Shown: positions 1 through 11,665, numbered from the stretch's first letter. The stretch: 64,000 bases of DNA from Dichomitus squalens LYAD-421 SS1 (GCF_000275845.1 NW_006766884.1:1837273-1901272); one strand, 5' to 3'. Translations and numbers: made by a program. Notes: a model not told the origin generated them from the letters alone.

Positions 1-103
1 GGTGGCGAATCACGAAGTTCGCGGGAATCAGGTCACCATGGCTCTGGACTTCGATTTCGAAGCATCACAGATGGCTCGCACAGCACACTACAGTCGACAC
101 CCT

Positions 104-560
104 CTTAACCCATAGGCCTCGGGACAGGCCCGAATATATGGGTTTTGAGGGGTTATGGGCTACGAGAACTTAAGCGCCTTATAAGCGCCCCTGATTAGTC
201 CCAGTTAGCGAGCGCCGGAAAGGCGTCTACTGACCCTTTGAGGGAGCGCTATGGGATTTCGAACAGACTCACCTACCCACAACGTGGTCGGAGCATGGAT
301 GGACACTGGGAGGACTCTGGGAAGCATGCATCGAGTATTACAAAGGTTATCGATGAGCGTAATCTCAATGTGAGCCCTATTACCATATGGGTTTTGGGCC
401 CTAGAAAGCTATGGGTTATTGGGTACCAGGGGCCTATGGGTTATTGGGTACCAGGGGCCTATGGGTTATGGGGTCGAATTCCCCCTATCCCGACTTGGGA
501 AAGCCAAAATCCTATGGGTTTCGGGAGTTTATGGGTTACCAGGGGTATGGGTTAGGAGGG
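104..560. repeat. Minisatellite of a 25-bp unit with dispersed ATGGGTT motifs
   Basis: Two adjacent identical 25-bp units lie at 410-434 and 435-459, followed by a partial third. Each unit begins TATGGGTTATTGGG and ends CCAGGGGCC. The ATGGGTT core recurs at about 388, 511, 531 and 547. An inverted copy of GGCCTATGGGTT sits at 109-120. Short reading frames across it, with repeated Gly-Tyr-Gln-Gly, are repeat artefacts. I see no gene in bases 1-786. Confidence 0.7.
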
Positions 561-786
561 TGTCGACTGTAATCACTTTCTTCGACATATCGACAAGGAG
601 ACCTCTCATCGACTTCCAACAGCCCCTCAAGAATGACTGCATTGACGACTTCAGACGTTCAGGCGCTTTGGGACCCGAGTGATCGCAAGGCTGATAATCC
701 AGGTGCTTGTTCAACTTATGTGTCAAGGATTCTGCAAAACGCGAGTCCCCAGAACGTGCACCCCCGGGGAAGTATGTCCCTATGCG

Positions 787-2034
787 TTATTCTACACCCT
801 GACGGACGATTTCTTGGGCACTGACATTACCCTCCCGCATCTGCTGCGGACCATCCGGGATCGCGCTGAGGCCGCCTTCCCAAATCTTGACGGGAAGTGG
901 TTTGGGAACCCCCTCCTGCACAAGCTTGGGAAACTTTCTGAGGAAGTTGGATATGTTGCTGGAGAGCAATGTGTGTCATTGACAACTAAAGCGATTGCTC
1001 GAACCACAGGTACGCACGCTGCAGGACAACACCCTCCCTGTCATTGACACCCTCCTCCGGGTACTGTACTAGGATGACCTTCCCGCCCGCGGGCGAATGA
1101 TACTCTAACGGAAATTTTCTGAGAGCCTCACCTCCGAGATGGAGTCGACGGCCTTCGCGATGAAGTCGCCGGTCGCCTTCTTGATCTTCGCCACGACCTC
1201 CGGATCCTTGCCATCGAATACCTCTCCTGCTCCAAGGGATTCTGACGAGGTCAAAGTTGCGAGGCGACGCGGTCGTGACGATCTTGTAGTCGGAGGCATG
1301 CGCGAGGTGAATGAGACATTGTCCGACAGCAGGTATGTCGTGGATTATGCCCTCTGCAGCGGCACATACGGGGCATAACTCAACACTTCCGCCGAACAGC
1401 GACCCATTCCTCTCCAGAAACTTTCGAGGGTGGCTCAACCATGCCGAGACGAGTCGGATGGTACAACGCCTGTACAGCCGTCCACCAGCTGTGGGCATAC
1501 GTTACAGACGTTGCAGCCCAGTATAACCCAGGGCCATCGCATACGCGCAACTGAGGGGTGGTAGCCTGGTCGTCATCCAGAGTATTCTCCGGAACGACCC
1601 ATACAAGATCAGCGGGCGTCTTGATGTACTCCGCGTATGCGCCTTCGTCTTCAAGGCAACATCCGTGCACACATCCTGCGACCTGATCGCCGACTTTGGG
1701 AGTGAACACGCTCTTCCCGACTTTTACTATATAGCCGATGAAGTCGCAGCCGAGGAAAGTCCGGGTTTACCGTAACTGTCGACACCTGGACTGACCAGAT
1801 CAAGTCATAGCCCATAGCAGGACAGGTAGACGACACGCACGCTTCCAGTCAGTGGGAATTTGTGCGACAGAAAATGTCCTGACGACATCATTGCCCCCAA
1901 CCCGAGGAACCGGATGGTCCTCGATCGCGACCTTGTGACCCTTTGCAAGTACCTATCGTTAGCTTCGTGAATCGCAGCAGCTATCCATTTGCATCAGTGA
2001 CCTCTTTGACGACTACAGCTTTCATTGTCCTAGG
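787..2034 (-). pseudogene. Decayed copy of a ToxD-like zinc-type alcohol dehydrogenase / enoyl reductase
   Basis: Fragments of one medium-chain dehydrogenase follow in order on the minus strand. They are an N-terminus MKAVVVKEVTD, then VAQIPTDWK, FTPKVGDQVAGCVHG, AYAEYIKTPADLVWVVPENT, AVQALYHPTRLG, FDGKDPEVVAKIKKATGD, and a C-terminus LPVKIWEGGLSAIPDGPQQM. Each has a close match in the intact neighbour at 2695-4066. The fragments switch frame around 1740-1800 and 1230-1260. The glycine-rich nucleotide-binding turn found in the neighbour cannot be recovered, and a stop follows the first exon. It is most likely a tandem duplicate that has lost function. A heavily spliced active gene is possible but unlikely. 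Confidence 0.75.
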
Positions 2035-2694
2035 GATGGCGGACTCCATAGTCTGTTACGGTCTGGAAATATAAAACCACTCCTGAAGCGTGTGCGATGG
2101 ACTAGCTGAAATTCAACAGAGGACTCAGGATCGTCTTTGCTTAATTCAGACTCTAGAGCACGATCGGGTGCATAACGCTGACCAACTCCATCAGATAATA
2201 GCGCTCCGGAATGCCGATCAGGAAATCCATGGCAGGGTATGGATCGTGGGGGGATCGTCGCACTGTGCGGTACAGTATCTGGCACAGCCAGCTTTACAGT
2301 CAGCTGAGACGTCTAATCCTGCGAGCTGAGTTCTAGAGTCAGCTTACTTAGAGCAGGTCGTTTCCGTCTCATGCGCCCGCTTGATATTGCTCACTAGAGG
2401 CATTTGCGTTGAGTTCTAGCTGAAGGTGCTCGTAGCGATCGTGAGGTGAAGATGCAACATTCGGCATATAATACACGATATTGAAGCGAATGATACTCTA
2501 CGTCACTATCTGGGAAGGATGTGTGTAGCTGATGTGCATTGCCGTATGACTACTAATAGGCCGTCATTCGTCGCAAGAGCGTTGCTCCTACAACCAGATG
2601 ATGAAGCTAATTACAGATATGTACACACTAGCGTCTGAGTCGCTGCCTATGTAAGCGTAGCATCGTGTTGGACGACATCTACTCCCCCAGTAGC
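2035..2694. other. Intergenic between the two dehydrogenase copies
   Basis: AT-richer sequence with no frame resembling a protein. It must hold the 3' end of the intact copy and the former promoter of the decayed one. I see no repeat or RNA gene. Confidence 0.5.
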
Positions 2695-4066
2695 TCAAAT
2701 CTTGTAGACTATTTTCTGCGCGCTGACTTTACCCTCCCGCATATACTGCAGGCCATCTGGGATAGCGGGCAGCCCCCCTTCCCAGAGCTTGACGGGGAGG
2801 GATTTCACGCCACCGTCCTTCACGAGCTGCGGCACCTTCTCCAGGAACGCTACCATGTGCGCGGTGTCCTCGTGCGATACGTCGAAGTGATGATTGTTGA
2901 TCGGCCAGGGGAAGCCACGCCCGAGAGCGGTGTAGATGAGGGTTTCTGGCCGAGGCCCGAACGGGTCAGTGACCCCGTACGACCAGAGGTTGGACCGGAC
3001 ACATACCCTTGAACTGAACGTCTTTCCTGCTCGTGGCGTTGGGATCCTGTGTAAGGACGAGAACAACCTTACCGCCAGACGGACCGAGGGACTCCGCACT
3101 GATGGTTTGCGAGCCGTTCTCGGAGATGGTGTCCAAGGCGACGGAGACTGAATCCCCAGTAGCGGCCTTGATCTTGGACACGACCTCGGGATCCTTGTAG
3201 TCGAAGACCGCGTCTGCCCCGAGGGACCTCACGAGCTCGAAGTTGCGAGGTGAGGCGGTTGTCACGACTTTGTACCCGGAGAGGCGGAGCAGCTGAATGG
3301 CGAATTGGCCAACGGCAGCTGCAGTATGTGATTGAGCGCAGCGAACGTGCGCAAAGCTGCCATAGAGGGCTCACAGCTTCCACCGTACACTAGCACCCAC
3401 TCCGCCTTGGGAGCTCTTGCGGGAGGCTCAACCAAGCCGAGTCGAGTGGGGTGATACAGCGCCTGTACAGCGGTCCAGAACCTGCAAATACCACGTCGTG
3501 AGCACTTCTGTCACAAGCGGGGAGGCAGAGCGTACTCACGCGCAGCCAAAAGTGGCCGCCTCCTCATGGGAGAGCGTGTTCTCCGGCACGACCCAAACGA
3601 GGTTCGCTGGTGTCTTGACGTACTCCGCAAAGGCTCCCTCGTCCGTGAAGGCAGACCCATGTACGAACCCAGCGACGTGGTCGCCCACTTTCGGGGTAGA
3701 GACGTTCTTGCCAACCTTTACAACATGCCCGGAAAAGTCGCAGCCGTTGATACTGCCCGGCGTTCCTATGAAGTCGACATCTGATGCCGTCCTGAGCACG
3801 CGGACTACAAGAGCACAAGAAACAATATGCAGGGACTTACGCTTCCAGTCGGTGGGATTTTGCGCGACTGCCACAGTTTTGATCAGCACGTCGTCGTCTC
3901 CGACAGGTGGGACAGGGTGGTCCTTGACTACCGCTTTATGGTCCTGAAGTCGACAATAATCCCGTCATCCGTCATTCAATAGGGCATAAACATAGCCTTC
4001 GCGCTCAGGACTCACGTCTGTGATAACGACCGCCTTCATAGTAGTTGGGACGCTAGACGATGCCAT
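2695..4066 (-). CDS. ToxD-like zinc-type alcohol dehydrogenase / trans-enoyl reductase
   Basis: Medium-chain dehydrogenase of the fungal ToxD-like enoyl-reductase group, probably a cytosolic NAD(P)H-dependent reductase; the substrate is unknown. The spliced protein is about 350 residues, normal for the family. It starts MASSSVPTTMKAVVITD (exon 1 ends at 4016) and continues through VAQNPTDWKLRVL, a GroES-like part with GCDFSGHVVKVGKNV and VGDHVAGFVHG, then the Rossmann nucleotide-binding turn YGGSSAVGQFAIQL. Further on are LGADAVFDYKDPEVV and a C-terminus ending EGKVSAQKIVYKI. Several GT-AG introns join conserved blocks without breaking frame. No structural-zinc cysteine cluster is visible, as usual for quinone-reductase-like members. 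A decayed tandem copy lies downstream. The start is fixed by the typical TMKAVVI N-terminus. Confidence 0.88.
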
Positions 4067-4554
4067 TTGCGGGTGCAGATGTGAGTTGGGCTGTCGATTT
4101 AGGCTTGACACCAGATGACTTCCTGACTTATATAGTCCTCCAGAAGCATCCACCTTTGAATCTTACTCGGCGATTGTTGGTCCAGGTTTGCTTCCTTAGG
4201 TATAGCTTGGTAAGCCGTGATCACTGTGGATGGAGCCTCTGAATCGCAGTGTCATCATTCCAATCGATTACCGGAGAATTCTGCCTGAGTTTGTTCGGTA
4301 AGGCACTGCTTGATGCGAGCTACTCTTACTGTAGATGGAGCATCCGATTTGCAATACCAGCGAATTGGCGACCTTAGAGTACTTTGGAACCGGTACTGAT
4401 ACTGAGACGTTACGGTACGGCTCGTCTGCCGCCCAATTATCCAGACGCATGTTCGAACATTAATTAAAATGATCATGCGCACCATCTACATACGAAGACG
4501 CTCCTCAACGTACGCGGCAGCAGAAATCCGGAAAGAAGACAAAAGTAGTGCCGG

Positions 4555-5328
4555 GTGGTGGCAGCTTCCGAGCTGACTCTCATCGGCAGAGCGATATGCG
4601 ATCAAGGCGCCTGTAGCAAGGCGCTCGCATCTGTTTCCGGAAGAACCAGTCCTGCACGAATGCTTGTTCACCAGGGGGTACCCATTTTTCAAGTCGTTCA
4701 AGCCATGCAAAGACTTCGCGCGATCGAAATGTCAATTTGCATGAGAGAAAGGCAGGCTGGAAGCGTAGCAGGACATGCCTTCCTGTACGTGCGCTCCCTG
4801 CCGAGGACATTGTCTTGCCTTACAGAGATGCTACGTTTAGCCGTAGACAGTGAGCCACATGCACAGGGCTTCCTGGACCCCCTTCTCGTGCTGGACTCAC
4901 CACATGCCACATTTCAAGAAATCGTCAGACCAGACCACGTACCAGCGGAGATCATTCGTCACTCCTCGACGACACTCGCTCCGAAGAACACTCCGCCTTC
5001 GTCTCTGTCTAGATCACACCAGACCTACGCCGCGACAAGCAAGAAGTGGTGCACCGTGCGCGCTGATTGTATTCGCGTGTCATCGGTGCGAATGTTCCTG
5101 TATAGAGCCCGAGTCCCTGAGTTGCATGAAGTCGGACACGAGGGCCAGTCGCTCGTCCTTCAAGACGAGCGACTATGCACTGGCGATGCGACAGCGAAAA
5201 CCAGAAAACGCTTCCGTATCCCGGTCCGTTCTCCGCCACTAAAGAAATGTCGGCATGAGGTTGAAAGTCGGAGGACGTTGAGATGCGAAGCTATTATTCC
5301 TGGATCCAAGCTACATATGGCACAATAA
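4555..5328 (+). CDS. Uncertain open frame, no recognised family
   Basis: An uninterrupted frame of 257 codons in an otherwise gene-poor stretch. The translation shows no domain, signal peptide or membrane segment that I recognise. It is rich in Arg, Ser and His, as chance frames in GC-rich DNA tend to be. Minus-strand frames across the same interval are short and equally unconvincing. It may be spurious. The rest of 4067-5536 holds only the promoter side of the dehydrogenase and the downstream flank of the transporter. Confidence 0.15.
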   Translation: MVAASELTLIGRAICDQGACSKALASVSGRTSPARMLVHQGVPIFQVVQAMQRLRAIEMSICMRERQAGSVAGHAFLYVRSLPRTLSCLTEMLRLAVDSEPHAQGFLDPLLVLDSPHATFQEIVRPDHVPAEIIRHSSTTLAPKNTPPSSLSRSHQTYAATSKKWCTVRADCIRVSSVRMFLYRARVPELHEVGHEGQSLVLQDERLCTGDATAKTRKRFRIPVRSPPLKKCRHEVESRRTLRCEAIIPGSKLHMAQ

Positions 5329-5536
5329 GATAGCGCAGCGACGAACAAGAACAGCCGAGCAAGATCGTACAGTCGTGATGATGGAGCTCGTCGAAAACAT
5401 GCGAGGCGTGATACAGAACCTTCCAAGGCTTCTCCCGACGGCGACATGGATGAACAGGGCGATTACAAGACATATCTGAAGTCGCGGTTTTGCATATCTG
5501 TCAGGTCCAAGAATTCCTAGTAGACAGGCGTAAGGA

Positions 5537-8055
5537 TCACATTTCGGTTGGAGGCACTATCAGCCCAAACGCACGCACCTTGTCGACCTTCTTCTCTACG
5601 ACGGTACCATCCTTTTGCGTCTGAGAGATGTACACCTCATCGTACTTGGTGTCACGCGGCTCCCTGTCGCGCTTTGTGTTCTCATATACGAAGTAAAAGC
5701 GAGTAACGAGGAGGAGGACCGCAGAGACGGCCCAACAGATGGAGAGGATGAGCCACGGGACGTGGTTGCGCGGCTGATACTTGGCTTTCCAGTACTGCGG
5801 GCCGGCGGAGTTGCCGACAGCATAGCCTATCATGACGATGGCGTTCGTAGTCAAACCTATCCAGAGAGAAACAAGTTCAACAGAACAGGCGATGTGAGAG
5901 ACAGGGAAGCGAACAGACGTTTCGTATGGCCGGCGGTGGTCGAACCCAGCCAGGCGAGCATGACGACGAACGGCGCGATGGAAGTAACTGTGCACGGTCG
6001 CAGGTCAGCACGCGGAGAGCTCGGGCAGAAGGACTGCGTGAATTACTGGAGATCCAATACGAGAAGAGGAGTCCAACTCGATCGCTCGACGGCAATGTGT
6101 TCACGAGGATGGAACCCAGGATTGCCACGCAGTACGCGAGGAAGCCCGAGTAGGCGCGGCCATTCTTCCAGTACGTCGCGGAGGTAACGGTGCACCAAAT
6201 CACGATGACTGTCGAACAAACCACACGGGTCAGCGATTGTGCCTACAGGACGTATCTCGAGACATCTGGACGCACTCTCAACTACGCCATCGACACATCC
6301 GAGGAGCGTTGTCTGCAGCGAGTTGAAGCCGAAGCCTTGGACGATGAGCTGCCGCTGGTTGCTGAGCTACACGCGCACGGCATGTCAGAACGGACGTCCG
6401 GCGGCGGAAACCGGCGGATGGAAGCTTACCGAGTTTGTCACGTTCCTGAGAATGTTCCATCAGCCTGCGTCGACAGGAAGAGACAGAGAAGCTCACGAGA
6501 TGGCAGCGAAGAGGAAGAAGAGCCACGTCTTCGGGTCCATCAGGCACTCGACAAATCTGGGCACGCCGCGTCATGAGCGGCCGGTTTGGCAGATAGATGG
6601 ATTGGCGCAGTGCGACGACGACATACTGTTCGACCTTGAAGTGCTTGTTCTCGACACCTGCCTGGTTGACTTTGATACGTTCGACCGCGATGATGCGTTC
6701 TTCGGGGGTGAGGAACCACGCGGTGGCAGGGGAGTCCGGAAATAGGAACCTGACCGTGAAGCATGATGGGTACGTGCCAAATTCAGAGCCCGGCATACGT
6801 ACCAGAAAGCCACGGCGACCACAAAGGTGATAATACCGGTGATGATCATCAGCCTGGAAGCACGGGAGTATCAATATCAATATCGCATGGAAGGTGCCAC
6901 AGAACGGTATCGGGAGCTGACCATTGCCACGGTTGCAGAACATCGTTGTGAATATGGAGTGTCCCATACGCTACGAGACCGAGCAGAATGATTGCTGAGC
7001 CATTCATGAGGACTAGCGTTCTATGTCAGGCAAATCGGAGGCAAGCAGAACCGAAGCGAACAAGTGCTTACACCAGTACCCGACGCGCTGAGTCTGCTCC
7101 TGGCGGGTGTAGAACATGGACGTGACAATCAGGAATCCGGGCGTAATCGCGCCCTCGCAGATGCCGAGGAACGCACGACACACGAAGAACTCGGCAAAGT
7201 TTCTCGCGGCCGTGTGGCACAGCAGTGCGATTGCCCACACGAGGATATTGAAGCTGGATGCAGAGCGATCTGAGCACGCGCGATCCACCGCACACGAACC
7301 GAGCACGAACCTCAACCATTTCCCAACAGGTAGATATTGGAGCGCGAGGTTTTGTGGCCATTCGAACCCGAGGAAGAAGAGGTAGAAGGCGGTGCTTAGC
7401 CAATTGAACTGGTCCTTGTCGATGTAATGCTTCGGGCCGTTTCTGGGATGGGTTCGCGGGATCAAGTTTGAGTTCCTTCACGGAAGGTGCAATGAGGGGG
7501 ACGGGACGCACAGCAATCCCAAGACAGCGGACTGTCCTAGCGTCGTCTTGTCTGCGAACTGCATCCTGCATCAAGCATAGAGTTTCAGGGACCGTATCTT
7601 CTGAGATCGACAGGAGCAGGTACGAACATGTACAAAACTGGTGAGAGGAAGAAGGCATTCATCAGCACCGCACTCGACCTGATTCATTGCGTGTGCGAAG
7701 GTCCAGGAATAGGACATGCTTCGCAGCGAGCAGATGGACTGCCCGCGAAGAGAAGAGAGGCGGTTATGACACTCACTGCACATAAGGGGCATCAAGTGCC
7801 AGTCGATCTTCCGCCTGAGCAGTAGAACGCGTTCCTCGTCAGCGCGTGTCTCACATGTCGGGCGCACAGCCGGCAACAGCGTAGACAGAGTACGTACCTT
7901 ACCCGAGCGGCCTCTGCCGGGTCGAGCACGAAGTCCTTGCCTGCTGTGAGCTCCGCCGCGACATCGACATTCGTCGTGTCGACATGGGGTTTCTCCAGGG
8001 GTTGAGCGCCGTTCACGCTACGCTTCTCGTTCACAGAGCTAGTATCGGACTCCAT
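5537..8055 (-). CDS. MFS transporter, Dal5/allantoate permease-like (anion:cation symporter family)
   Basis: Plasma-membrane major facilitator related to the fungal allantoate permease family, which imports organic anions such as allantoate, nicotinate or small peptides; the substrate here is unknown. The first exon gives a soluble N-terminus MESDTSSVNEKRSVNG, then LRRKIDWHLMPLMC just before the first membrane segment. Later exons give FADKTTLGQSAVLG, FYLFFLGFEWPQNLALQYL, FVCRAFLGICEGAITPGFL, and SPATAWFLTPEERIIAVERI in the central loop. After that come NQRQLIVQGFGFNSLQTTLL, VGNSAGPQYWKAKYQPR, and a C-terminal tail ending IVPPTEM. These blocks stand in the order known for the family. About ten short introns interrupt the gene and all are compatible with an intact frame. 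A G-rich tract lies just upstream. Confidence 0.88.
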
Positions 8056-8139
8056 GACGGACTAGGTAAGGGGTATGCTTGTCAGTGAAGCCAAGCCAGG
8101 GACCGAGAGCCAAAAGCCTGAGCCTAATCCAGAGAGAGT

Positions 8140-8225
8140 ACGGCGCTGAGGGAGGGAGGGAAGGCGAAGGCGGCAAGGGAGAACAGGGGAAGGCTCGGGG
8201 ACCGGGAGGGGGTATAGGGTGGATT
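8140..8225 (-). promoter_or_regulatory. Purine-rich G-tract upstream of the transporter
   Basis: The + strand carries a dense series of GGG runs (GGGAGGGAGGG near 8150, then GGGG, GGGG and GGGAGGGGG up to 8217). It lies 90-170 bases upstream of the transporter start. On the coding strand this is a C/T tract, a common fungal core-promoter feature. The + strand could also fold as a G-quadruplex. Confidence 0.4.
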
Positions 8226-8396
8226 ATAAGAATGGGCATGTCTCGCTTGTTCGGCAGAGCCGGAGTGTCGCCCAGGTGTCGCCCGTTCTGTCTGTCGCCC
8301 AACGTCGTCTCAGATCATGCAATCGCATTCAGAAGGTGCTCTCCTTCTCCGGCGCTCGTTGCACCGAGCATACATATTTCTCACCTCCTCTGCGGA

Positions 8397-9006
8397 TCAC
8401 ACGGCGGCCAGACGCCCACTCCGCACTGCATATGCGGTGCCACAGGGTTCGACGTTCAGTCTTCGAGCTCGGCCTCTAGCCACCACGACCCCCAGGTATC
8501 CGTGTGCCCGGATCGGAATGAAAGACGGCTCCGTACTGCCCCACAGCGTACTTGTGCTTCTCCTCCGGAATGACGCACCGTGCTCAATTTTCGCGGCTTC
8601 TCCCATCCCGTCAACCTCCCAAGGCCACCCACAGCGCCCGTGGAGGAAGCTTTCAAGCCTCCAACTCCGCCGGGGCACAGTCTTCGCTCGCTGCTTTTCT
8701 GCAAGCTTGGAACTGATCCTCTCCAAGTGCCCTTCCAGGTATCTCGCGCAGCGTCCATCAAGGAAAACAACTTGGTGGCCATCTTCCGGCGGCGAAACTG
8801 TTTCAAATCCTAGCAGATACGATTTGTTCAGGCACCCGCCAAACGCCGCACAGCAACGATGTGCGCGCTCGACATAAGTAGCAATGCGGTCTGAATTCAA
8901 TATCACCAGGGGCCATGATGCTGTGAGCAGCAATTTGTCGAAGAACCCCCAGGGCGCTGGTGAAGTTCACAACCGCCACGGGCCTGCCGTCAGGACTGAT
9001 AGTCAA
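8397..9006 (-). CDS. Uncertain hypothetical gene
   Basis: Two overlapping minus-strand frames may form a small gene: TISPDGRPVAVVNFTSALGV, then a frame with AHRCCAAFGGCLNKS and possibly EDGHQVVFLDGRCARYLEGH. The junction needs an intron or a frame choice that I cannot settle. No family is recognised, and it may be chance or a gene remnant. Between 9007 and 10037 I see no gene. Near 9855-9905 there is a cluster of CGTACG and TACGA words with no clear meaning. Confidence 0.22.
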
Positions 9007-10037
9007 AATCAGCTTCGCGATGCCTAGAAGAGCTGGCCGCCTTGTTGTCGTCTATGGAAGGAGATGGAGAGCAGTCCGGATACTATCGTGCGGCAGCGCG
9101 TGCTCGCGGTATCCCGAGGGCATGCGGTTGAGATAGCACTTGAAACGTGTTGGACGGGATCTATTTCGAGTCAGCGTTTCCCCCGACCCAGGATCGGAGG
9201 TATGTAAGTAGGGCTCAGATCAGGATTTATCTCCCAAGCGATCGCAGCTGGATATCCTCGGTGTTCAAAGCCCTGCCGTCTTGGGAATTCGAGGATGCCT
9301 GCGTCGGCATCTTAACAGGCCTAGCTTGACGCAGGATTTGTTGATATCAAGGTAGTCTCCGGCTCAGTCCGCAGAAGTCGTGCACGGAGAAGTGGTGTAG
9401 CGCTTCGTGGCGTTCCGACATCGTAGGATGAGCGTCTGCATGCCATCCAACGGAACCCCTGCATATGCAAGGTCCATTGGTCGCCAACGAGCGAGGTTGG
9501 GTGATGGGATGGTGCCGATCGACTTGCCAAAATGTGATCGGTGGCACTGCTAGTCATGACAGTGTGTAGCCCCTGTACTTGGTTGGATTCAAAGCCTGCA
9601 CTGTACCGACGGTCTTATGAGTTTTTGTTTACTAGTATGGCTATGCAATGTGTGGGACACCCATAGATCTACGTGGTTTTGTTGCTCGATGGGTTGTTGC
9701 AAGCTTGGGGATTCGGTCAGTCTGATCGGCCTAGAAATGCATACAATATCATAATAGGTAACGCGCACAACATATGTAACCACAGAAGCATACTACAGCA
9801 TAGCGATTACGTGGAAGAAGACGAGAGCGGAGAACACGCGACGAGGTCTTACGACACGAGAGTATGTCGTACGCATCGTAAGCGAGACGTACGAACGACG
9901 AACCACAAACCGTGGCGGACCACTCCTACCCTCCGGTCGACCGGACTTGAACATCCGCCGACAAACGAGAGCACATCCAAGGAAACAGTCAGACCTGTTT
10001 CGCGCAGACCTTCGAGAAGGTGATGCAGGTGGGCGAC

Positions 10038-11027
10038 CTACATGAACGACTGCTCGCGCAGGGATGCCGGGACCTCGATCCAGCCTGGCGGATGATACAA
10101 GCTAGACTCCTTCCAAGGAAGCGTCGTGTATATCTTCGGGGAAGGCCGCGGGCTCGCGCTCCGGGTCTGGTCCGAGCTCGGCATATGCAATCCTGGCCGC
10201 CACGGAGCGGCGTCGAGGTGAGTGCCCGCCCTTGTCGGGGCAGGGAAGACGGGGCTCGCGCAGACAGGCTCGGACGCTACGGAAGCAGCAGGATTTACCA
10301 TTGCAGGCGTGGGCTGATGCGGGTGCGGAGGCGTGGCCCCGACATCGCCTGCAGGCCAAAACGTGGGGTGGGGGGCCGGTGCAGGAGGAACGTCCATTGC
10401 TGGCTCAGCTGGGGGACGCGCGAGCGCATACGGGTGCAGATGTGCCTGGGCGTCGGGCTGGCCTTGGGCATCGGGTTCCTCGAACGGCGTATGAGGGCCC
10501 ACATAACACACGCCATCGCCGTCGATGGCACGAGACGAATGCGTCCTGACGATCGTCCCGCAGCAGGTGTAGTACCTGGTGTGGCACATCCCTGGACCAT
10601 CGCGGGGGTCGTACGGGTCTGGGACGATACAGGGTTGGATGTGGGAGACGATACATGCCTTGGGACCGTTTTCATCATCACGGTACCATTTGGAGCAGCG
10701 GGAGCAGCGATACAAGTACGGCCTGACCAACTCTTGCTGAATGACATCCAGATCAATGCCGAGCTCGGCCAAACCTAGGAAGAGGAGATACAGAGGGTTC
10801 TGGTGTGGCGTGGCAGACCAGATATCCATTGCGCGTTCAATGGCCCGAGGGACTTCCGCGAGATCACCACGGTCGTAACCCTCTGCGGCGGCATCCATCC
10901 TAGGTGACTCCGTAGGTTGACGTGTTTGTGTTACATTTCCCGGCTGGTAGTGGTGCCAGTGGTATTGACGGCCCTGCCCATGCTCCTTGGCTGGTGTAGA
11001 CGAGTTCGAGTCCCATTCCAGGTACAT
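10038..11027 (-). CDS. Hypothetical Cys-rich (possible zinc-binding) protein
   Basis: A single open frame of 329 codons of unknown function. A helical, hydrophobic stretch (NPLYLLFLGLAELGIDLDVI, about residues 78-97) precedes a compact Cys/His-rich module at about 105-165. The module contains YRCSRCSKWYRDDENGPKAC, an SHIQPC segment, GMCHTRYYTCCG and a later VCYVG. The CxxC ... C ... HxxxC ... CH ... CC spacing suggests a metal-binding fold. The C-terminal half is Pro/Ala/His-rich and probably disordered. Start and stop are those of the open frame; an upstream exon cannot be excluded. No close family is recognised, but the dense Cys pattern argues against a chance frame. Confidence 0.5.
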   Translation of the reverse strand: MYLEWDSNSSTPAKEHGQGRQYHWHHYQPGNVTQTRQPTESPRMDAAAEGYDRGDLAEVPRAIERAMDIWSATPHQNPLYLLFLGLAELGIDLDVIQQELVRPYLYRCSRCSKWYRDDENGPKACIVSHIQPCIVPDPYDPRDGPGMCHTRYYTCCGTIVRTHSSRAIDGDGVCYVGPHTPFEEPDAQGQPDAQAHLHPYALARPPAEPAMDVPPAPAPHPTFWPAGDVGATPPHPHQPTPAMVNPAASVASEPVCASPVFPAPTRAGTHLDAAPWRPGLHMPSSDQTRSASPRPSPKIYTTLPWKESSLYHPPGWIEVPASLREQSFM

Positions 11028-11665
11028 GCTGATCGGTGGAAGGTAGTACTAGGAAATTTGGAGAGAGCATACGGTTTTTGAACCCGCAGCCCATAGCACC
11101 TAGACCATCGAGCGACAGTTTGGCCGCTTTGAACTGAACTTTGTTTGGAAATATGGGCCAAACCACGCCAAGGGTTGCCGTAAGATGTGCAGTAGTTGAA
11201 TGCCTCTGTTGTCAAGACGCCATGGCTAGGATGAACGAAGCAGTCGGTAGGGCCATTGATGGATGCTGGGTTTGTCACCCTTGAAAGCTGTAAGGTGCAC
11301 GGGCGATGAATGTGGCAGCGCTTTGTTGAGCCCTAAGGGTCGAGTTACTGTTACGTCGTCAGTACAGACCAAGATCAATCAATATTCTTCGTCACTCGAG
11401 TTAGCGAACAAAGAGGAAGGCCGCCCCGATTGTCGTAATCGTACAGCAACCATGGCAACGCTAGTAGGATCTCCATGTCGGCGAGTCCTGCAAGTGGTCA
11501 GTATGTATACAAAGAGAACTGGACCACACAATCTAACCAACCACCGCCGGAGCCGGACTAAGCAAGCGCTCACATAGAGATAGACGCCGCCCATGCGCGC
11601 GCTGCCTATGCCACAACAACTCCAGAGGCCACCCGGTGCCGTACTGAGCGCACACCGCTTGTGCA
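11028..11665. other. Intergenic, promoter side of the myotubularin gene
   Basis: No gene seen. A tRNA-like B-box word on the minus strand near 11070-11110 was examined and rejected. The segment lies between two divergently read genes and probably holds both promoters. Confidence 0.4.

Noticed and set aside
10990..11010. B-box-like AGTTCGAGTCCC on the + strand
   Set aside because: It lies inside the 5' end of an open coding frame and has no matching A-box or stems.
11070..11110. tRNA-like words on the minus strand (TGGTCTAGG, then GCGGGTTCAAAAACC)
   Set aside because: The anticodon arm is missing between the A-box-like and B-box-like words, and no acceptor stem pairs around them.
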